Of a stretch of DNA of 64,000 bases, positions 45,632 through 56,806 are shown in pieces. The stretch spans positions 2,292,001 to 2,356,000 of the forward strand of contig SMSO01000035.1 in NCBI GenBank assembly GCA_004764695.1. Reading direction: 5' to 3'. The translations under genes and the position numbers were made by a program. Below the pieces are notes generated by a model. The model saw only the letters and a program-made list of their open reading frames with translations. It was not told where the DNA came from and ran no database searches. The DNA is from Schizochytrium sp. TIO01. Taxonomy: Eukaryota > Sar > Bigyra > Thraustochytrida > Thraustochytriidae. How positions within the stretch are numbered: the first letter of the stretch is position 1; each line of letters opens with the position of its first letter.

Positions 45632-47245
45632 TTAGTCAAGCTGAAGCACAGTAGCCCCAATCTGGGGCTGCCGTTGATCATGCTCGCGAGAATGGGCTGC
45701 CTCTTCTCTATCTGGTAAATCTTCAGTTTGTCTTGAAGATGTTTTTACGCAAAATCCCATAATGAGGACCGATGCGATAAGCATAGCAATGAACACTCCA
45801 GTAAGGGATGATGGGCCAATGACTGGGGCTAATGCTGTCAAAGTGCAGGCTGAAATATTAAGCAAGAAAATCAGCACACTAATCGAAATTCCCTCATTAA
45901 CTGGGTATATAAGTTTAGCAGCAAGCTCATAGAAAATAGGACTACATAAACCATATGTAAACCCAGTGCAAAGGACAGCCGTGAGGACACCAGTGAATGT
46001 TTCGTGGCGGGTGGCGTCAACAAAAAACGCCAAAGCAAAGACTTGCATTCCCAGTCCTACTACCAACTCCACACGAAGTCGCTCCCGCTTACTTATGAGA
46101 CCAATCATGATGCTACCTAGATTTGCTGCCATTCCATTAAAGCAGCCTATCAAACCAATTGTGGTATCCTCAAAGTGGCCTTTTAGAATCGGTTGAAGCA
46201 TAGTTTGCCATGCCGTAGCAATACCAGCAATTCCACCTCCGCAGAGAATAGTCAAGATGAAGTTGCGATTAGAAAGCATCAAGCGTAAGGAGTCGTGCTT
46301 TCCAGGCGAAGGGGGAACAACATACGTGTCATCCGAGTCAGCGGAAGCAAAGTCGCTATCCTCATTATTTACGCTATCGTGATCACCCATGTCGCTCGCG
46401 CTGCTAATACTACTACTTTGACGAACGCCATTGTTGTCCACAGATCTGCGCCTTCCATTAAGATCTGGAGTGGCCAGCCCTTGAACACGCACAAGGATTG
46501 GTTTAGGGAGAACACGTTGCACATGGTGAGGCCACCTGGGAAAATGAATGATTGCCAGCACAGCTGGTAAAATAGCCAAGGCTAATCCAGAATACAACAG
46601 TGCACCAATGCCACCAGCATGAGAGATGTAAGGACCCATGATAAATGCAACGTTTGTGCCTATGGAATTGGATGAAATTGCAATTGCAGTGGACCATGTT
46701 CGGTGTTCTTCAGGAAACCATATTGAAGAAAGCCGAGATGTGGTTGCCATGCAAAGCGGGCCTCCAGCTGCGTTAAGAATCTGCCCTGTGTGTAAAAACA
46801 TGATAGCAGAAAACCTGTGGCGAAGCGAAGGGCCAACGAAGGTTGGGATCAACCGAATGATGGCGCCTAGAACACAGAGAATCATGCCTGTGACGCAGGC
46901 TTCGTGAAAGCCATCAGGACGTGACATGATCCACAAAGTCACCGGAAAGAACAAAATACCAATAATGGGCCCCCAATTCAACAAAAGAGCAACTGCTGGG
47001 AAATCTAAGTCTTCTGTATAGTACTCTTGCAGGGAGTCAGGGTTCACTGACGAAAATGTGAGCCACATAACGCCTTGTGCGAAGGCAAACAAGGAAAACA
47101 CAGTAAGGACATAGTACCTCTCGTACTTTGCTCTCCAAGATGTGGCCTCGAGAATCTCCAAGTCTTCCTCAAAATCTGAGACGTCTTCCTCTTCATCGTC
47201 CGGTGGCAGGAGAGGCACGCTTGTGCTCTCCTCCTGTGCAATCAT
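45632..47245 (-). CDS. Major facilitator transporter, SLC49-like
   Basis: 537 aa from the ATG at 47245 (ten upstream codons open only to a TTG). The N-terminal 40 residues are acidic (DDEEEDVSDFEEDLEILE) and cytosolic. About twelve transmembrane segments follow, in two halves split by a polar, Ser/Asp-rich loop near the middle. The stretch NAAGGPLCMATTSRLSSIWF then PEEHRTWSTAIAISSNSIG matches the conserved segment of the SLC49 family (FLVCR1/2, SLC49A3, SLC49A4/DIRC2), as does FAFAQGVMWLTFSSV in the first helix. SLC49 members move heme, choline/ethanolamine or pyridoxine at the plasma membrane or lysosome. Which substrate and membrane apply here is unknown. Single exon. Confidence 0.82.
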   Translation of the reverse strand: MIAQEESTSVPLLPPDDEEEDVSDFEEDLEILEATSWRAKYERYYVLTVFSLFAFAQGVMWLTFSSVNPDSLQEYYTEDLDFPAVALLLNWGPIIGILFFPVTLWIMSRPDGFHEACVTGMILCVLGAIIRLIPTFVGPSLRHRFSAIMFLHTGQILNAAGGPLCMATTSRLSSIWFPEEHRTWSTAIAISSNSIGTNVAFIMGPYISHAGGIGALLYSGLALAILPAVLAIIHFPRWPHHVQRVLPKPILVRVQGLATPDLNGRRRSVDNNGVRQSSSISSASDMGDHDSVNNEDSDFASADSDDTYVVPPSPGKHDSLRLMLSNRNFILTILCGGGIAGIATAWQTMLQPILKGHFEDTTIGLIGCFNGMAANLGSIMIGLISKRERLRVELVVGLGMQVFALAFFVDATRHETFTGVLTAVLCTGFTYGLCSPIFYELAAKLIYPVNEGISISVLIFLLNISACTLTALAPVIGPSSLTGVFIAMLIASVLIMGFCVKTSSRQTEDLPDREEAAHSREHDQRQPQIGATVLQLD

Positions 47246-47663
47246 CTTCCAAAGCAACTCCCTGGGTCTCCGCAATGGTTTCTGTTAATCTTCTATGGTT
47301 GATACTGGCTGGTCTCGGCTTCGGCACCTAGTTGTGTGAACCCGCCACAGTTTAGTTTCCTGAGTCCTACTTGTTGAGCGTTGGCTCTGAAGAGAAGCGA
47401 AGCGAGACCCCGTTGCTCCCTGTCAGCACCAAGGATCAGTGCTGCAGAGCAGCAAGGAGCCGCGATGACCTCGCGATCCTCTAGATCCCGGATTGCTAGC
47501 TTGCAATGCTTTGGACCTTGGCTTGTGCCACAGTCATCAATGATTATGATGCATTTCACGAAATGATGTGAAGAGCAATAAACATTTTCACCTACCTATA
47601 ATTACGCATAAGTACCTGGGTAGACATTGCCTAGTAAATACTAAGCACTACAACACTACGAAG

Positions 47664-47689
47664 TACCTACCTACCTACCTAACCTACCT
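47664..47689. repeat. CTAC microsatellite
   Basis: About six CTAC units with one break (CCTAACC). Confidence 0.85.
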
Positions 47690-49717
47690 TCGTACTTAGT
47701 TTGCGATATCAAAAACCATTCCTCCATCGTTGTCGCTCCTAAGCACTGTCCAGTGCAAGATGCAGAGTGGTCGACGCTTTTCAGGTTAAGCAATGCCAGA
47801 GCTGCAGCTTTACCTTGGAGGTTTGATTTATTCGTGCAGATGATGCAATCAGAGCTCGCTAGAGCTTTTTCTGCAAGTTTGTGTTTTATTACTAACCAGC
47901 CTGAGGTAGCTGAGCTCTTTCTGGTGCTAATACCTCGTTGTAAGAAGGCCTCAGACATTAAAGCGCCACCATATGACCCTCAAATTCATAAATTCATGTG
48001 CTACATATGCCCTCAATTCAAGAGGAGCTAAGCTTGCTCGAGGGTCCTGGCCTCTTTAAAAGTCCCTTCAAGCCAAGAGCAAGTGCCTCACTAGCTCTCT
48101 AGAGTTTCTTGAAAGCTCGGGTGTGGAAGCTCAAAGCAATAGCGTTCGAGAGGCCACCTTCATGGAGAACCTGATGCTCAGAGCAACGAATCTGTGGGCT
48201 ATTGATACAGAGTAACTTCGAACCTCTAGAGATTGGTCGCAACATCAAAGCGATATTGTCGACTAGCGTTAGTACTCGATACTGTCTGCGATCTAGGTAC
48301 TACATTTATGCCTCACGATTGCAGCATGCGTGACTTGCTGTACTTCTCTTCTTGAAAGAAAATAAGCGTGATGGTTCAAAGTATCCACGCAAAATAGACA
48401 ACACGATACATAGAACCGAAGAAGCCTAGCAAACCCAATCGCAGTTCTTAAAACAAAACGTGCATATGCTAATAAGGTTTGATAGAGGTGCCGCAGCAAC
48501 GTCAGCCTCGGATATACATACCTAGAGGTTGCAAAACAAATTAAAAAAGCGCTTCTTCATAGGTTTCAAGCTAAACTTGGAGCAGCATCGTAGCTCGAAC
48601 AACGACGATTAATTCACCATCTGCTGTGCTGCAGTCATCACCTCCACTGAGCTCTATGAAATGGGTTGTTTCTTTTAACAAAAAAAAAAAAAAAAGCTTG
48701 ACTCAAAACGACCGTGACGATTGTAGTAAGTGCTATGAAATTCTACTCAGCCCAGAAACAGAACTACCCTAGTTGGTAACTCTGGCTGTAACGTACACAA
48801 TGCAGAACGAGATATCACAGCAATCATGACGCACGTTCTTCCGCTTTCTAAAGCAAATAAACTGGGTAAATGCAAAGCCATTACAGAGAAAAGTGGCTGT
48901 TTGTAGCCAAGTTTCTGAGATCTAAAAGCAACGGCTCAACGCGAAAAGCAGCAGAGCCAACATGGGCGAATAGTCATATACTGAATGTCATGCTGTGACC
49001 ATGGTGTAAAGACATGTATGGCAAAAGCAAATGGGAGGCTCTTTGAGCGAAAGAGTTGGTTTTCAAGTGGGCTCATCGCAATTTCCTTAATTGATGAAAC
49101 GCCATGGGTTTGGTCGGAGTTTGGGATTGCCTATTTGGGCGTACTGTTGTATATTGATTGCTCCGCTGGAGATAAAGAACTTTTAATCCAGATATTGACT
49201 TTACTTGCATGACGTGAAAACGCGTTCAGCAATAGACCAGAATTAGAGCGAAAGGGATTAGACTTCCGCCTAAATCGGCAATACGTTAACATTTGCCTAT
49301 TTTACTGTACCAAGACGGGTCTTCAGCAAATACTAATTTACCTACAGCAAAAGCTGTATCACTAAATTCGAGGCCGCACAACGACTTTGCGGTCAATGTG
49401 CGCCATCAGACTTATGATGCTCATCGTTAAGCTTGCGGATAACATGCCAATTGTGAAAAGGAGAATTATGACAATAAAACACATTGCAAAGTATTCAGAC
49501 AATATTTAGCGATCAATCAGGTGAGAAACTCGTTCAAATTAGACTAACATTATTGGCTCGTCGTGATCTTGCAGAAGATGACCTGCTAATGAAAACGCAG
49601 TAGCTCAGTCAAAGTGAATATGCGAGCCGTTCACCAAACCACATGGACCCAAAATATAGCATTGGCAACTTTTTCAGAACAAAAATTAGAATCCAGAAAA
49701 ATACTCGCCCTTTTTTT

Positions 49718-49759
49718 TTTTGCTTTTTTTTCAATTTAATTTAAATTAAAAAAGCAAAA
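49718..49759. repeat. A/T-rich inverted repeat
   Basis: Perfect 12-base arms TTTTGCTTTTTT (49718-49729) and AAAAAAGCAAAA (49748-49759) around an 18-base AT-rich loop. Confidence 0.8.
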
Positions 49760-50381
49760 TTAAAAAAAATCCTTCAATGTTAAAAAGCGTATGTACTAAA
49801 GTAGTGGCTAGGATGTCGAAGTCGCAATTCATCAGCATACAGGAGATAGGTTTAACAAACATTACAAGTTGAAGAAGCATCGAGTTTTCATGCTACTCTT
49901 CGTTCTATCTCTTCCCTCTTTTGTTTTTAGATGTTATTTTCACTGTAAATAAAATATAATATTTCACTTTTGTGACTAAAACACTCAAGGGTCGTGCAAT
50001 TCACTTGAACCTGAATTCAATGCCCCGAAACCCCATCGTGTAGACTTCTCCCTCGCTCGTTTGCTCATTCACCCGCCTCCTACATATGCAGGAACTTTAC
50101 TCGAGTTTCTATATCCTCCTTCAATATGTTATGGTTTTCCAACGCGATAGAGAACAATTTATAACCCGCCCACCTGCCGATGATTGAATTCGTTCATTCA
50201 TTTATCTACTCCTGGTCCAGCTTGAAGATTGAGGAGTTGAAGCCCCATCTTTAGATTAAATGACTACAAGCTCAGGCTCGCTGCGTTGAGGAGATACCTC
50301 AAGTTGCCCAACTCGTGACTTGCAAACGATGCCCAATCAAATGTCATGCATGGTTTGCTTTCTTGCGAGGTTTGAGAGGAC

Positions 50382-50705
50382 ATGCACTGTCAGATAACCA
50401 GCCTCCCCCAAAAGCTAGCTTCGCTCCATGCCAATGTGGCTGCCTCAGGATACCATTGCTCTTGGTACCTTAGTTTATAATCCCTCACTCGCTTTGCAAC
50501 TCTGCTGCTCGACAATGTTGCGATTCGCGAAGTTCTAATGCAGAATAGCAACGCAGAAACAGCATTAGAGACTGAGAACATGAGTGTAGTCTGGGTTACT
50601 GTGAAGACAGCGCATGACGAGAAGAACAATGATGTAAGCAACTTGAAGAGCAGTAGAGGAGTTCCCTCTTCGAAGTCCTTCTTCTTTAGCTTCAAAGGGT
50701 ACTAG
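50382..50705 (+). pseudogene. Broken coding-like frame
   Basis: From an ATG at 50382 the frame is open for 32 codons, hits a TAA at 50478-50480, then remains open in the same frame to TAG at 50703-50705 (74 more codons, with an ATG at 50538). The second part has a balanced protein-like composition (MSVVWVTVKTAHDEKNND). The opposite strand is also open for 101 codons without an ATG at its start, so which strand, if either, was coding is unclear. Confidence 0.2.
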
Positions 50706-51633
50706 GTAGGCATTGTCTTCTCTTGATCTATTTTTTCAAGACCTGATGGGTGAGTTTCTTGAAAGGCTATCGACGCTTCCGTTTTCGTGTACGATTTAAT
50801 ATTTTGCGGTAGTCACGGTATCATATTGTGTATTTGTTTTCATCGACCAAGCCTGAGCCTGAATTCTAGTTGATGGAACAAGCAAGCCATATAGAAAATC
50901 AAGCGAAAGGGACCGTATCGGAACGTAATGATACAGTATTTTTCAGTTTTGCTTGACGTGTGTGATATGACAACCTTAAGAGACCTCAGAGTATGATTTT
51001 GCCTTCTTGGAATTCCAATATGGGGCACTAGCTCAAGGTTGCGACGATTCTGGCGCAGAGACTTTCTTGATCACCACCGCAAAATTAAAACCTTGAACCT
51101 CGGGACAGCGATTTTGATTAATTTTCATAAGAAAAAAATATTAATATTTTATTTTATTTTTTGTAATTAGCTGAGCGGAAGGTGCTATCTTTAATGTTCT
51201 GAATTGATTGTTTTAAAACAACTAAAATTATGGTAGCCTTAAGGTTATATACACCCTAGGGTAGTGTCATTTTATTTTAGAATAAATAATGTTTTAATTA
51301 AAATTAATTTGAGCAATTCACTATATAGTGATATAGATAGACCGCCCTGCTTGTGCAAGGAGGGCGTGTGCACCTGTCCCAAGACACGGTGACATTATAT
51401 AATATATGTTACTTTGGATACACGGCGTCTGTGGAGAGCTTCCGTGGCAGTCGAAACGCTCAGAACCTCGGGTCCTCCTCGTCCACCGTGAAGAAAGTCT
51501 TCGCGTTGAGCTGCGCGAAGTCTGAGCAAATCGCGAGCACGGGCGGCGATATTGCGGGTCCGTGCTTGCGCCGTGATAAACTGGCGTTGCTCTAGGGCGC
51601 TTCGCCGAGGTTTTGGTTAGGTTTGGGGCGGAA

Positions 51634-54600
51634 ATGGAGTCGATGATGGCGATAGCTGGGAAGAAGTCCTTGCGACTGCGACTCTCGACGAGGCTAAGCG
51701 AGGCGACTGTGCGACAGATTGAGCTCTCGACGAGGTTCAAGACAAAGGAGATTCGAAAATTGCATCAACAATTTCAGCAGATTGCAGATCGAGACGGCAA
51801 ATTAGGCCAGGATGGATTTCGACAGAGCATGGGTATTCTAGGAATGGTGCAGGACAGCATCCTGTGCCAAAGGTTATTCTCGGTTTTCAATAAATCTGGC
51901 ACAGGCTTTATCACTTTTGAAGAATTCGCAATTGGTCTGGGTGTTTTGGTTAAAGGCAGCGTAGACGAGAAGCTTGAGTTTGCATTTGCAATGACCGACA
52001 TTGACGGATCTGGCGAAATCACGCTGGGAGAGCTGGAGATCACAGTGGACTCGATCATGCGTATTTACAGTGGCATTATGGGAAGCGTGAACATCGCAAC
52101 GCTTGATAAAACCAAGATTCGCAAAATGTTTAACCAGCTAGACCGCAACCGCGACGGCATGATCACACTTGATGAGTACAAACGAGGAATGAAGCAGCAC
52201 CCTGAATTCGTCGCAAGCCTTCGGGGCTCGGACCTCTTTACTGTTGGCCAGAACAACATCATCAAAGAAGGTCAGAGTCGAGTGCGTAGATACAGACGTG
52301 TCTGTCGTAGCGTTATGCTTGACGTCAATGAAGCCATACAGCTGCTGGATGCTATTTCTGTGGGTCTTAGCAGCGCAGATATCAGTGACGATGAGAATGC
52401 ACGACAAGCTGCAGCGAGGATCTCTGGTCTCCAAGGGGTTCCAATTACGTCGGGCAATCACCATGAGATGGGAAGCCCGCGGGATAGTATAGCCAGCGAG
52501 AGTACTCTGATGTCGAGCGAAATTGATACTGATTGGGAGGAGTCTGACGGGGTTGATGATGAAGACGAAGAGTTTGAGGATGACGAAACAGAGGATCTCG
52601 AGACCAGAAAAGAGACCCTGAAAAGCTCTAGTTTAGCAAGTTCTAATTATCACAGCGGCACGGATGCACAAGCTAAAGTCGAACGTCAGGGAAGCCAGGA
52701 GACGAATGTGTCTTCTACATCTTCGCTTCACGGAAATGGAGCATCATATATATCAGCAACGAAGACCACCTCAACATCGACCACATCTATGAAGACAATA
52801 ACTTCGGCTTCTCAGGTTCAGCAAACTGAGACGGCTACCACATCTACTCCACTTACTAATGTTACAGCAACTACAACGTCTAGCTTAAACCCTTCTACAA
52901 TTTCAAGACAAAACAGTTCTGCACAACAACGAAATGCAAGCTACGAGTCTCTGAAAACACAGGGATCGTTGGAACCCACGCAATCTCACATCCGTCCTAT
53001 TTCAGAGAAACCTGTGCAACCACTACCACTGGAATCACCAAGTGGTACGGAGCTTATTCCTCTTGATGATCGCCTTATGAGCGTCTTGCTTACTATTCAA
53101 GCCAAGATGCAAGCTGTACTCGACGATACTAACTCCAAAAAGAAGAGAAGAATGACGCCGTCTCAATCCAGCGATGCCAATTCGTCTGTGGCTGTACCTC
53201 CTGGTATGAGCACATTGCAATCCCGTGACGGCAGCGTTTCGCGTGCTTGCAGTGCTGCGGAATTAACGGGGCATAGTTTACAGCATTCGCAAAGTGGAGA
53301 AGCAAGTATTCCCGGTATTGTCGGTGAGACACGTCAGGCAAGATCCTCTACGGAGTCCGAGATTACGACCAAAAAACGGGATTTCGTCGTTGACCAGAAC
53401 TTAATCCGTGAAACGCTCTTGAACAGCCCTGTAGCAGGAACAACACGCAGACCCCGGTGGTCCAAAAAGAAACACAGCAGTCGCGTATCTACTAGTAGTA
53501 GCACGCACCATGACACCGACTGTTGTGTGGAGGAGGAAGAAGATGATGACGAAAGTTTCGATGATGATGATGACAATGAAGATGGCTCAAATAGCCACAT
53601 TGACGATGCAGTTCTCGGGAAATATTTAGCTTCAGCGCAAAAGGGCTCCACCGTGTTTTTCGGACACAAAAATTGGGACCTTGTCATTAATGTTATGAAA
53701 GGTATCCAAATGGCTGTCGGCAGGTCAGCAGCTGAGTCTGCACGCCCACTTAATCAGGTCGACTTCAGTGTTAAGGAGAAATACACGCTGGTTGCTGGGT
53801 CCAAACTCGGGAAACACTCCTCTTCAAAAAGCCTTGGAATGAAGGATATTGATAGTGATCGTTCCGGAAGATCTTGTCGCTTTGTTGATTATGCACCCGT
53901 TGTGTATTGTAAGTTGCGTGAACATTTTGGTATTGGCAATGAAGACTATGTACATTCAATTGGCCCGGGGAACATGCTTAGTAATTTAATGCTTGGAAGT
54001 CTTTCATCTCTAGCAGAACTTGGGTCTGAGGGCAAATCAGGCTCATTCTTTTACTTTACATCAGATGGCCGTTTTATGGTCAAGACAGTACATAAGGATG
54101 AGCACAAGCTACTCCGCACCATCCTTCCTCAATATTATTATCACATGACAAGGGTTGGCAGCGCTGATTCTCTCTTATGCCGTATTGTAGGCAGTCATGT
54201 TGTAAGATTGAGTAAAAACAGCAAAATTGGAGCCAACAAGATTTATTTTGTAGTTATGACCAACATGATGCACACTGAGCTTAAAATCGACCTGCGATTT
54301 GACCTAAAGGGCTCCTGGGTGGGTCGTAAGGAAGGCGAAGCGGCCCGCAAGCATGCAAAGTCGACACTGAAAGATGTTGATTTTCGAGAAATGGACCAGA
54401 AAATTCGCATCGGTGCTGAACGCAAAAGCAAGCTCATGGAAGCTTTGCGACGTGACGCTGCTTTCCTTGAGGACAAACACATCATTGATTATAGTCTTCT
54501 TCTTGGTATCCATAAACGGACACAAGAAGAAAATGCATCAAATGCAGCTGGTTTATCTAGCGCACAATCTGCTGTCTCATCGCGTTCATCCGCGACAAAT

Positions 54601-54906
54601 TTGTATGGCCGTCATGGTTCACTCGCCTCCTCCTCCGCTGATGGCGAAGAGGGAGATGAAATTGATGAAGATGGTACTCAGCAGAATATACCTTTTTTCC
54701 AGGAAGATGATGGCGGCATGTGCTCAGAGGACGGCTCTGAGACATATGTCATGGGTGTTATCGACTTTTTTACGCAGTACACCTCTCGCAAGGTCGTAGA
54801 ACGCTTCGGTAAAGGCTTTGTATACTCGCGTGATGGCATTTCTGTAGCTCCGCCACACAAATATGCGAAACGATTTGTCGACTTCATGGATAAGAGTATT
54901 GAATAA
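51634..54906 (+). CDS. EF-hand/phosphatidylinositol phosphate kinase fusion
   Basis: 1090 aa from the ATG at 51634 (seven upstream codons start at a TTG). Residues 35-190 form a four-EF-hand module like neuronal calcium sensors or calcineurin B. Loop 1 (52-63) is degenerate, loop 2 (86-97) begins NKSGTG, loop 3 (122-133) is DIDGSGEITLGE and loop 4 (170-181) is DRNRDGMITLDE; loops 3 and 4 look able to bind calcium. A 480-residue Ser/Thr/acidic linker follows. From about 690 to 1090 is a PIPK catalytic domain: G-loop GKSGSFFY (from 800), ATP Lys K817, DLKGS (890), DYSLLLG (952), VIDFF (D1044) and the activation loop. E1056 occupies the position that is Glu in type I PIP5K and Ala in type II PIP4K, favouring PI4P 5-kinase activity at membranes. 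Calcium regulation is inferred from the fusion. Single exon. Confidence 0.92.
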   Translation: MESMMAIAGKKSLRLRLSTRLSEATVRQIELSTRFKTKEIRKLHQQFQQIADRDGKLGQDGFRQSMGILGMVQDSILCQRLFSVFNKSGTGFITFEEFAIGLGVLVKGSVDEKLEFAFAMTDIDGSGEITLGELEITVDSIMRIYSGIMGSVNIATLDKTKIRKMFNQLDRNRDGMITLDEYKRGMKQHPEFVASLRGSDLFTVGQNNIIKEGQSRVRRYRRVCRSVMLDVNEAIQLLDAISVGLSSADISDDENARQAAARISGLQGVPITSGNHHEMGSPRDSIASESTLMSSEIDTDWEESDGVDDEDEEFEDDETEDLETRKETLKSSSLASSNYHSGTDAQAKVERQGSQETNVSSTSSLHGNGASYISATKTTSTSTTSMKTITSASQVQQTETATTSTPLTNVTATTTSSLNPSTISRQNSSAQQRNASYESLKTQGSLEPTQSHIRPISEKPVQPLPLESPSGTELIPLDDRLMSVLLTIQAKMQAVLDDTNSKKKRRMTPSQSSDANSSVAVPPGMSTLQSRDGSVSRACSAAELTGHSLQHSQSGEASIPGIVGETRQARSSTESEITTKKRDFVVDQNLIRETLLNSPVAGTTRRPRWSKKKHSSRVSTSSSTHHDTDCCVEEEEDDDESFDDDDDNEDGSNSHIDDAVLGKYLASAQKGSTVFFGHKNWDLVINVMKGIQMAVGRSAAESARPLNQVDFSVKEKYTLVAGSKLGKHSSSKSLGMKDIDSDRSGRSCRFVDYAPVVYCKLREHFGIGNEDYVHSIGPGNMLSNLMLGSLSSLAELGSEGKSGSFFYFTSDGRFMVKTVHKDEHKLLRTILPQYYYHMTRVGSADSLLCRIVGSHVVRLSKNSKIGANKIYFVVMTNMMHTELKIDLRFDLKGSWVGRKEGEAARKHAKSTLKDVDFREMDQKIRIGAERKSKLMEALRRDAAFLEDKHIIDYSLLLGIHKRTQEENASNAAGLSSAQSAVSSRSSATNLYGRHGSLASSSADGEEGDEIDEDGTQQNIPFFQEDDGGMCSEDGSETYVMGVIDFFTQYTSRKVVERFGKGFVYSRDGISVAPPHKYAKRFVDFMDKSIE

Positions 54907-55769
54907 CTTGTATCCAAATTCTGCTACAAAAGCATTATTTCGTTTATGGTCTGTGAAAGTGTTCGAAAGTCTAACCCAATGTTTTTGTTTTTAATCATCA
55001 GATAGAATATTCTTGACATCTATTTCTACTACTAGCTCCATCAACACTACTAAATATAGAAAATCGTTTTTGTGTGTAGAATATACAACATATTATGTTT
55101 TGACTTATAATATGGTTCATTTTGAGCACGCTTGTGTACTTCCTCCTAAGTATATCAATACTCTCGAATTGCATAGTCGAAACAGTTACGTCCGACACAT
55201 CCATGTATCAAGAACAAAGCAATACTCAAGACAAATGACTTGAGTAATCACCAGGAGGATACGACGTAAGAATCCTTATTTATTTGTTAAGTGCAACTTC
55301 TCTTACTGTCTGTTATCTATCATAGCAAAGAATTGTTTAAAGGGCTGTTCTTTTACGTATGTTTTGGTATGTGTTTTTTGTTTTTTCTTCAAAGTTCACG
55401 AGAGAAGTCGCAAAGAAAAGGCTAGTAAGACCAAGTCAAGCTTAAAAGTTGGTCAAATGTTTGTCATATGCTGAATTCTTTAGCGAGGCTGGCACGAGGC
55501 AAAAACTCCAGTATGCCTCTATTTCCGGCGCACACGAAAATACAAAGCATTGAGCAACCAGGCGCGGTTGCGCTGCTGAAGAGTCTCGCAGTTAAAGGGA
55601 AAAGATACAGCTCATGGGATTGACTGGTATGTATGATGGCATTTGATGCACGCCTTGTCTAGTGGACAATCGACAATATAGAAAATGCAAGAAGACATTT
55701 TGCCCCTTTTTCTCAACCAGACAAGTGTCATGCATCGTCGCTGAGGAGTAGTAGAGCAGCTCATATAGC
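54907..55769. other. Convergent intergenic region
   Basis: 0.86 kb between the 3' ends of the PIP kinase (+) and V-ATPase (-) genes. AT-rich, no gene recognised. Confidence 0.6.
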
Positions 55770-56806
55770 TTAAAACTGTGCGTTCTGTGTCATGATGATA
55801 CCCACAATGAGGCCGAAAATACCAAGAGCACTACCGAAAATCTCAACAATGAGAATCTTCACAAAGAGAGACGGGTTCTGGGCATCTGCAAGAGCGCATC
55901 CACTACCGGAGATGCCAACAGTGATACCACTCGCAAGATTAGTCGCTCCGACAGCAAACCCAGCCCAGAAGATAGCGTATCCAGAATAGAACAGCGAAGG
56001 GCAGATAGCCGCAGGAGTTTTGTCACTGGCTCCGACACGAATGTCCTCCACCTTACCCTGAAGGATGATGGCGATAATGACGCCAAAAATGGCAGTTGCC
56101 TCACAGAAAATAACACTCACCAAGTTCTTCGACTTGATGCGCGGTGCCTTGACCGCAGCACCCACAAGAGTGGCTCCAGTGATCCAAATGCCCCTGTTTT
56201 TGCAAAGAAAAATAAAAAGTGTGAGTGAATTGAACTACGAGCAAGAATTAAGACCGGTCTTTGAACAAAGTCGAAACACTTACCAAGCAGCACCAAGCAC
56301 CGAAAGACCCAAGGCCATTGCAATTCCAAGGGAAGACCAAGTGTACGGGGAAATGTTCAGAAAGATATCCGGCCAGTCTGTGACATTAAACAGCGCAGCA
56401 AAAAACCATTTGATTTGCAAATTTGACCAAAGCAGAATGTCAGTTTCCCTCGTCTTAGTTGCTAACCCCGTGATCTCGAGAAATGATTTCCTAAAAGCAG
56501 AGAATATCCATTCAGGAAGTACATAACCCATCCAAGTCAAATTTACAAGCGTCCAAAAAACAAAGAGTGTAAAGTAGATGCCATGAGCATGCATGAAAAG
56601 ATCTTGTCACCCAAGGTCACCAAACCAAAACATGAACACAAACGACCATGAGCAAAGCCATGTATTTATACCTCAAATCAAAGCCATATAATCTGAGTGA
56701 ACGTACCGCCAGAATCCCATCCTTGGGGAGTGTTCGAGGTGCCAAAGCAGGTGTAGTTGACGAAGCCACCGCCGCCGGCCTCCGCGTAAAAGGGGGTGTT
56801 TACCAT
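55770..56806 (-). CDS. V-ATPase proteolipid subunit c'' (three exons)
   Basis: Exons 56806-56707, 56377-56284 and 56193-55770 join into 205 aa. Subunit c'' of the membrane Vo ring that carries protons into vacuoles and endosomes. Spliced exon 2-3 sequence reads SPYTWSSLGIAMALG, LSVLGAAWGIWITG, VKAPRIKSKNLVSVIFCEAT and, near the end, ADAQNPSLFVKILIVEIFGS, matching yeast Vma16 and human ATP6V0B closely. Both proton-carrying glutamates are present (IFCEA and IVEIFGS). The N terminus (MVNTPFYAEAGGGGF) is short and Gly-rich and lacks the extra first membrane helix of the yeast and human proteins. A possible upstream exon (57117-56952) could add one, but it is not needed for a complete ring subunit. 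The exon 1-2 join (phase-matched GCG|AC) is less certain than the exon 2-3 join. Confidence 0.88.
56194..56283 (-). other. V-ATPase c'' intron 2
   Basis: 90-nt GT-AG intron, donor GTAAGTG at 56283, acceptor GCAAAAACAG ending at 56194. It splits the Trp codon of the conserved GAAWGIWITG. Confidence 0.92.
56378..56706 (-). other. V-ATPase c'' intron 1
   Basis: 329-nt GT-AG intron, donor GTACGTTC at 56706, acceptor TTTAATGTCACAG ending at 56378. The join keeps frame and places DWPDIFLNISPYTW correctly, but the preceding exon has no family motif to confirm it. Confidence 0.65.

Larger units (their letters stand above)
47246..51633. other. 4.4-kb gene-poor region
   Basis: Begins with a GC-richer block (47340-47530) that is probably promoter and 5' leader of the transporter, then AT-rich DNA. 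It holds a CTAC repeat (47664-47689), a poly-A run (about 48680-48695), an inverted repeat (49718-49759), a broken coding-like frame (50382-50705) and, at 51340-51633, a GC-rich probable 5' leader of the PIP kinase gene. No recognised gene. Confidence 0.55.

Noticed and set aside
56280..56594. Upstream coding of the V-ATPase exon 2 frame (reading MHAHGIYFTLF and onward)
   Set aside because: It is mostly intron 1 read through. Splicing at 56706/56378 gives a family-length protein. An alternative start there cannot be fully excluded but lacks support.
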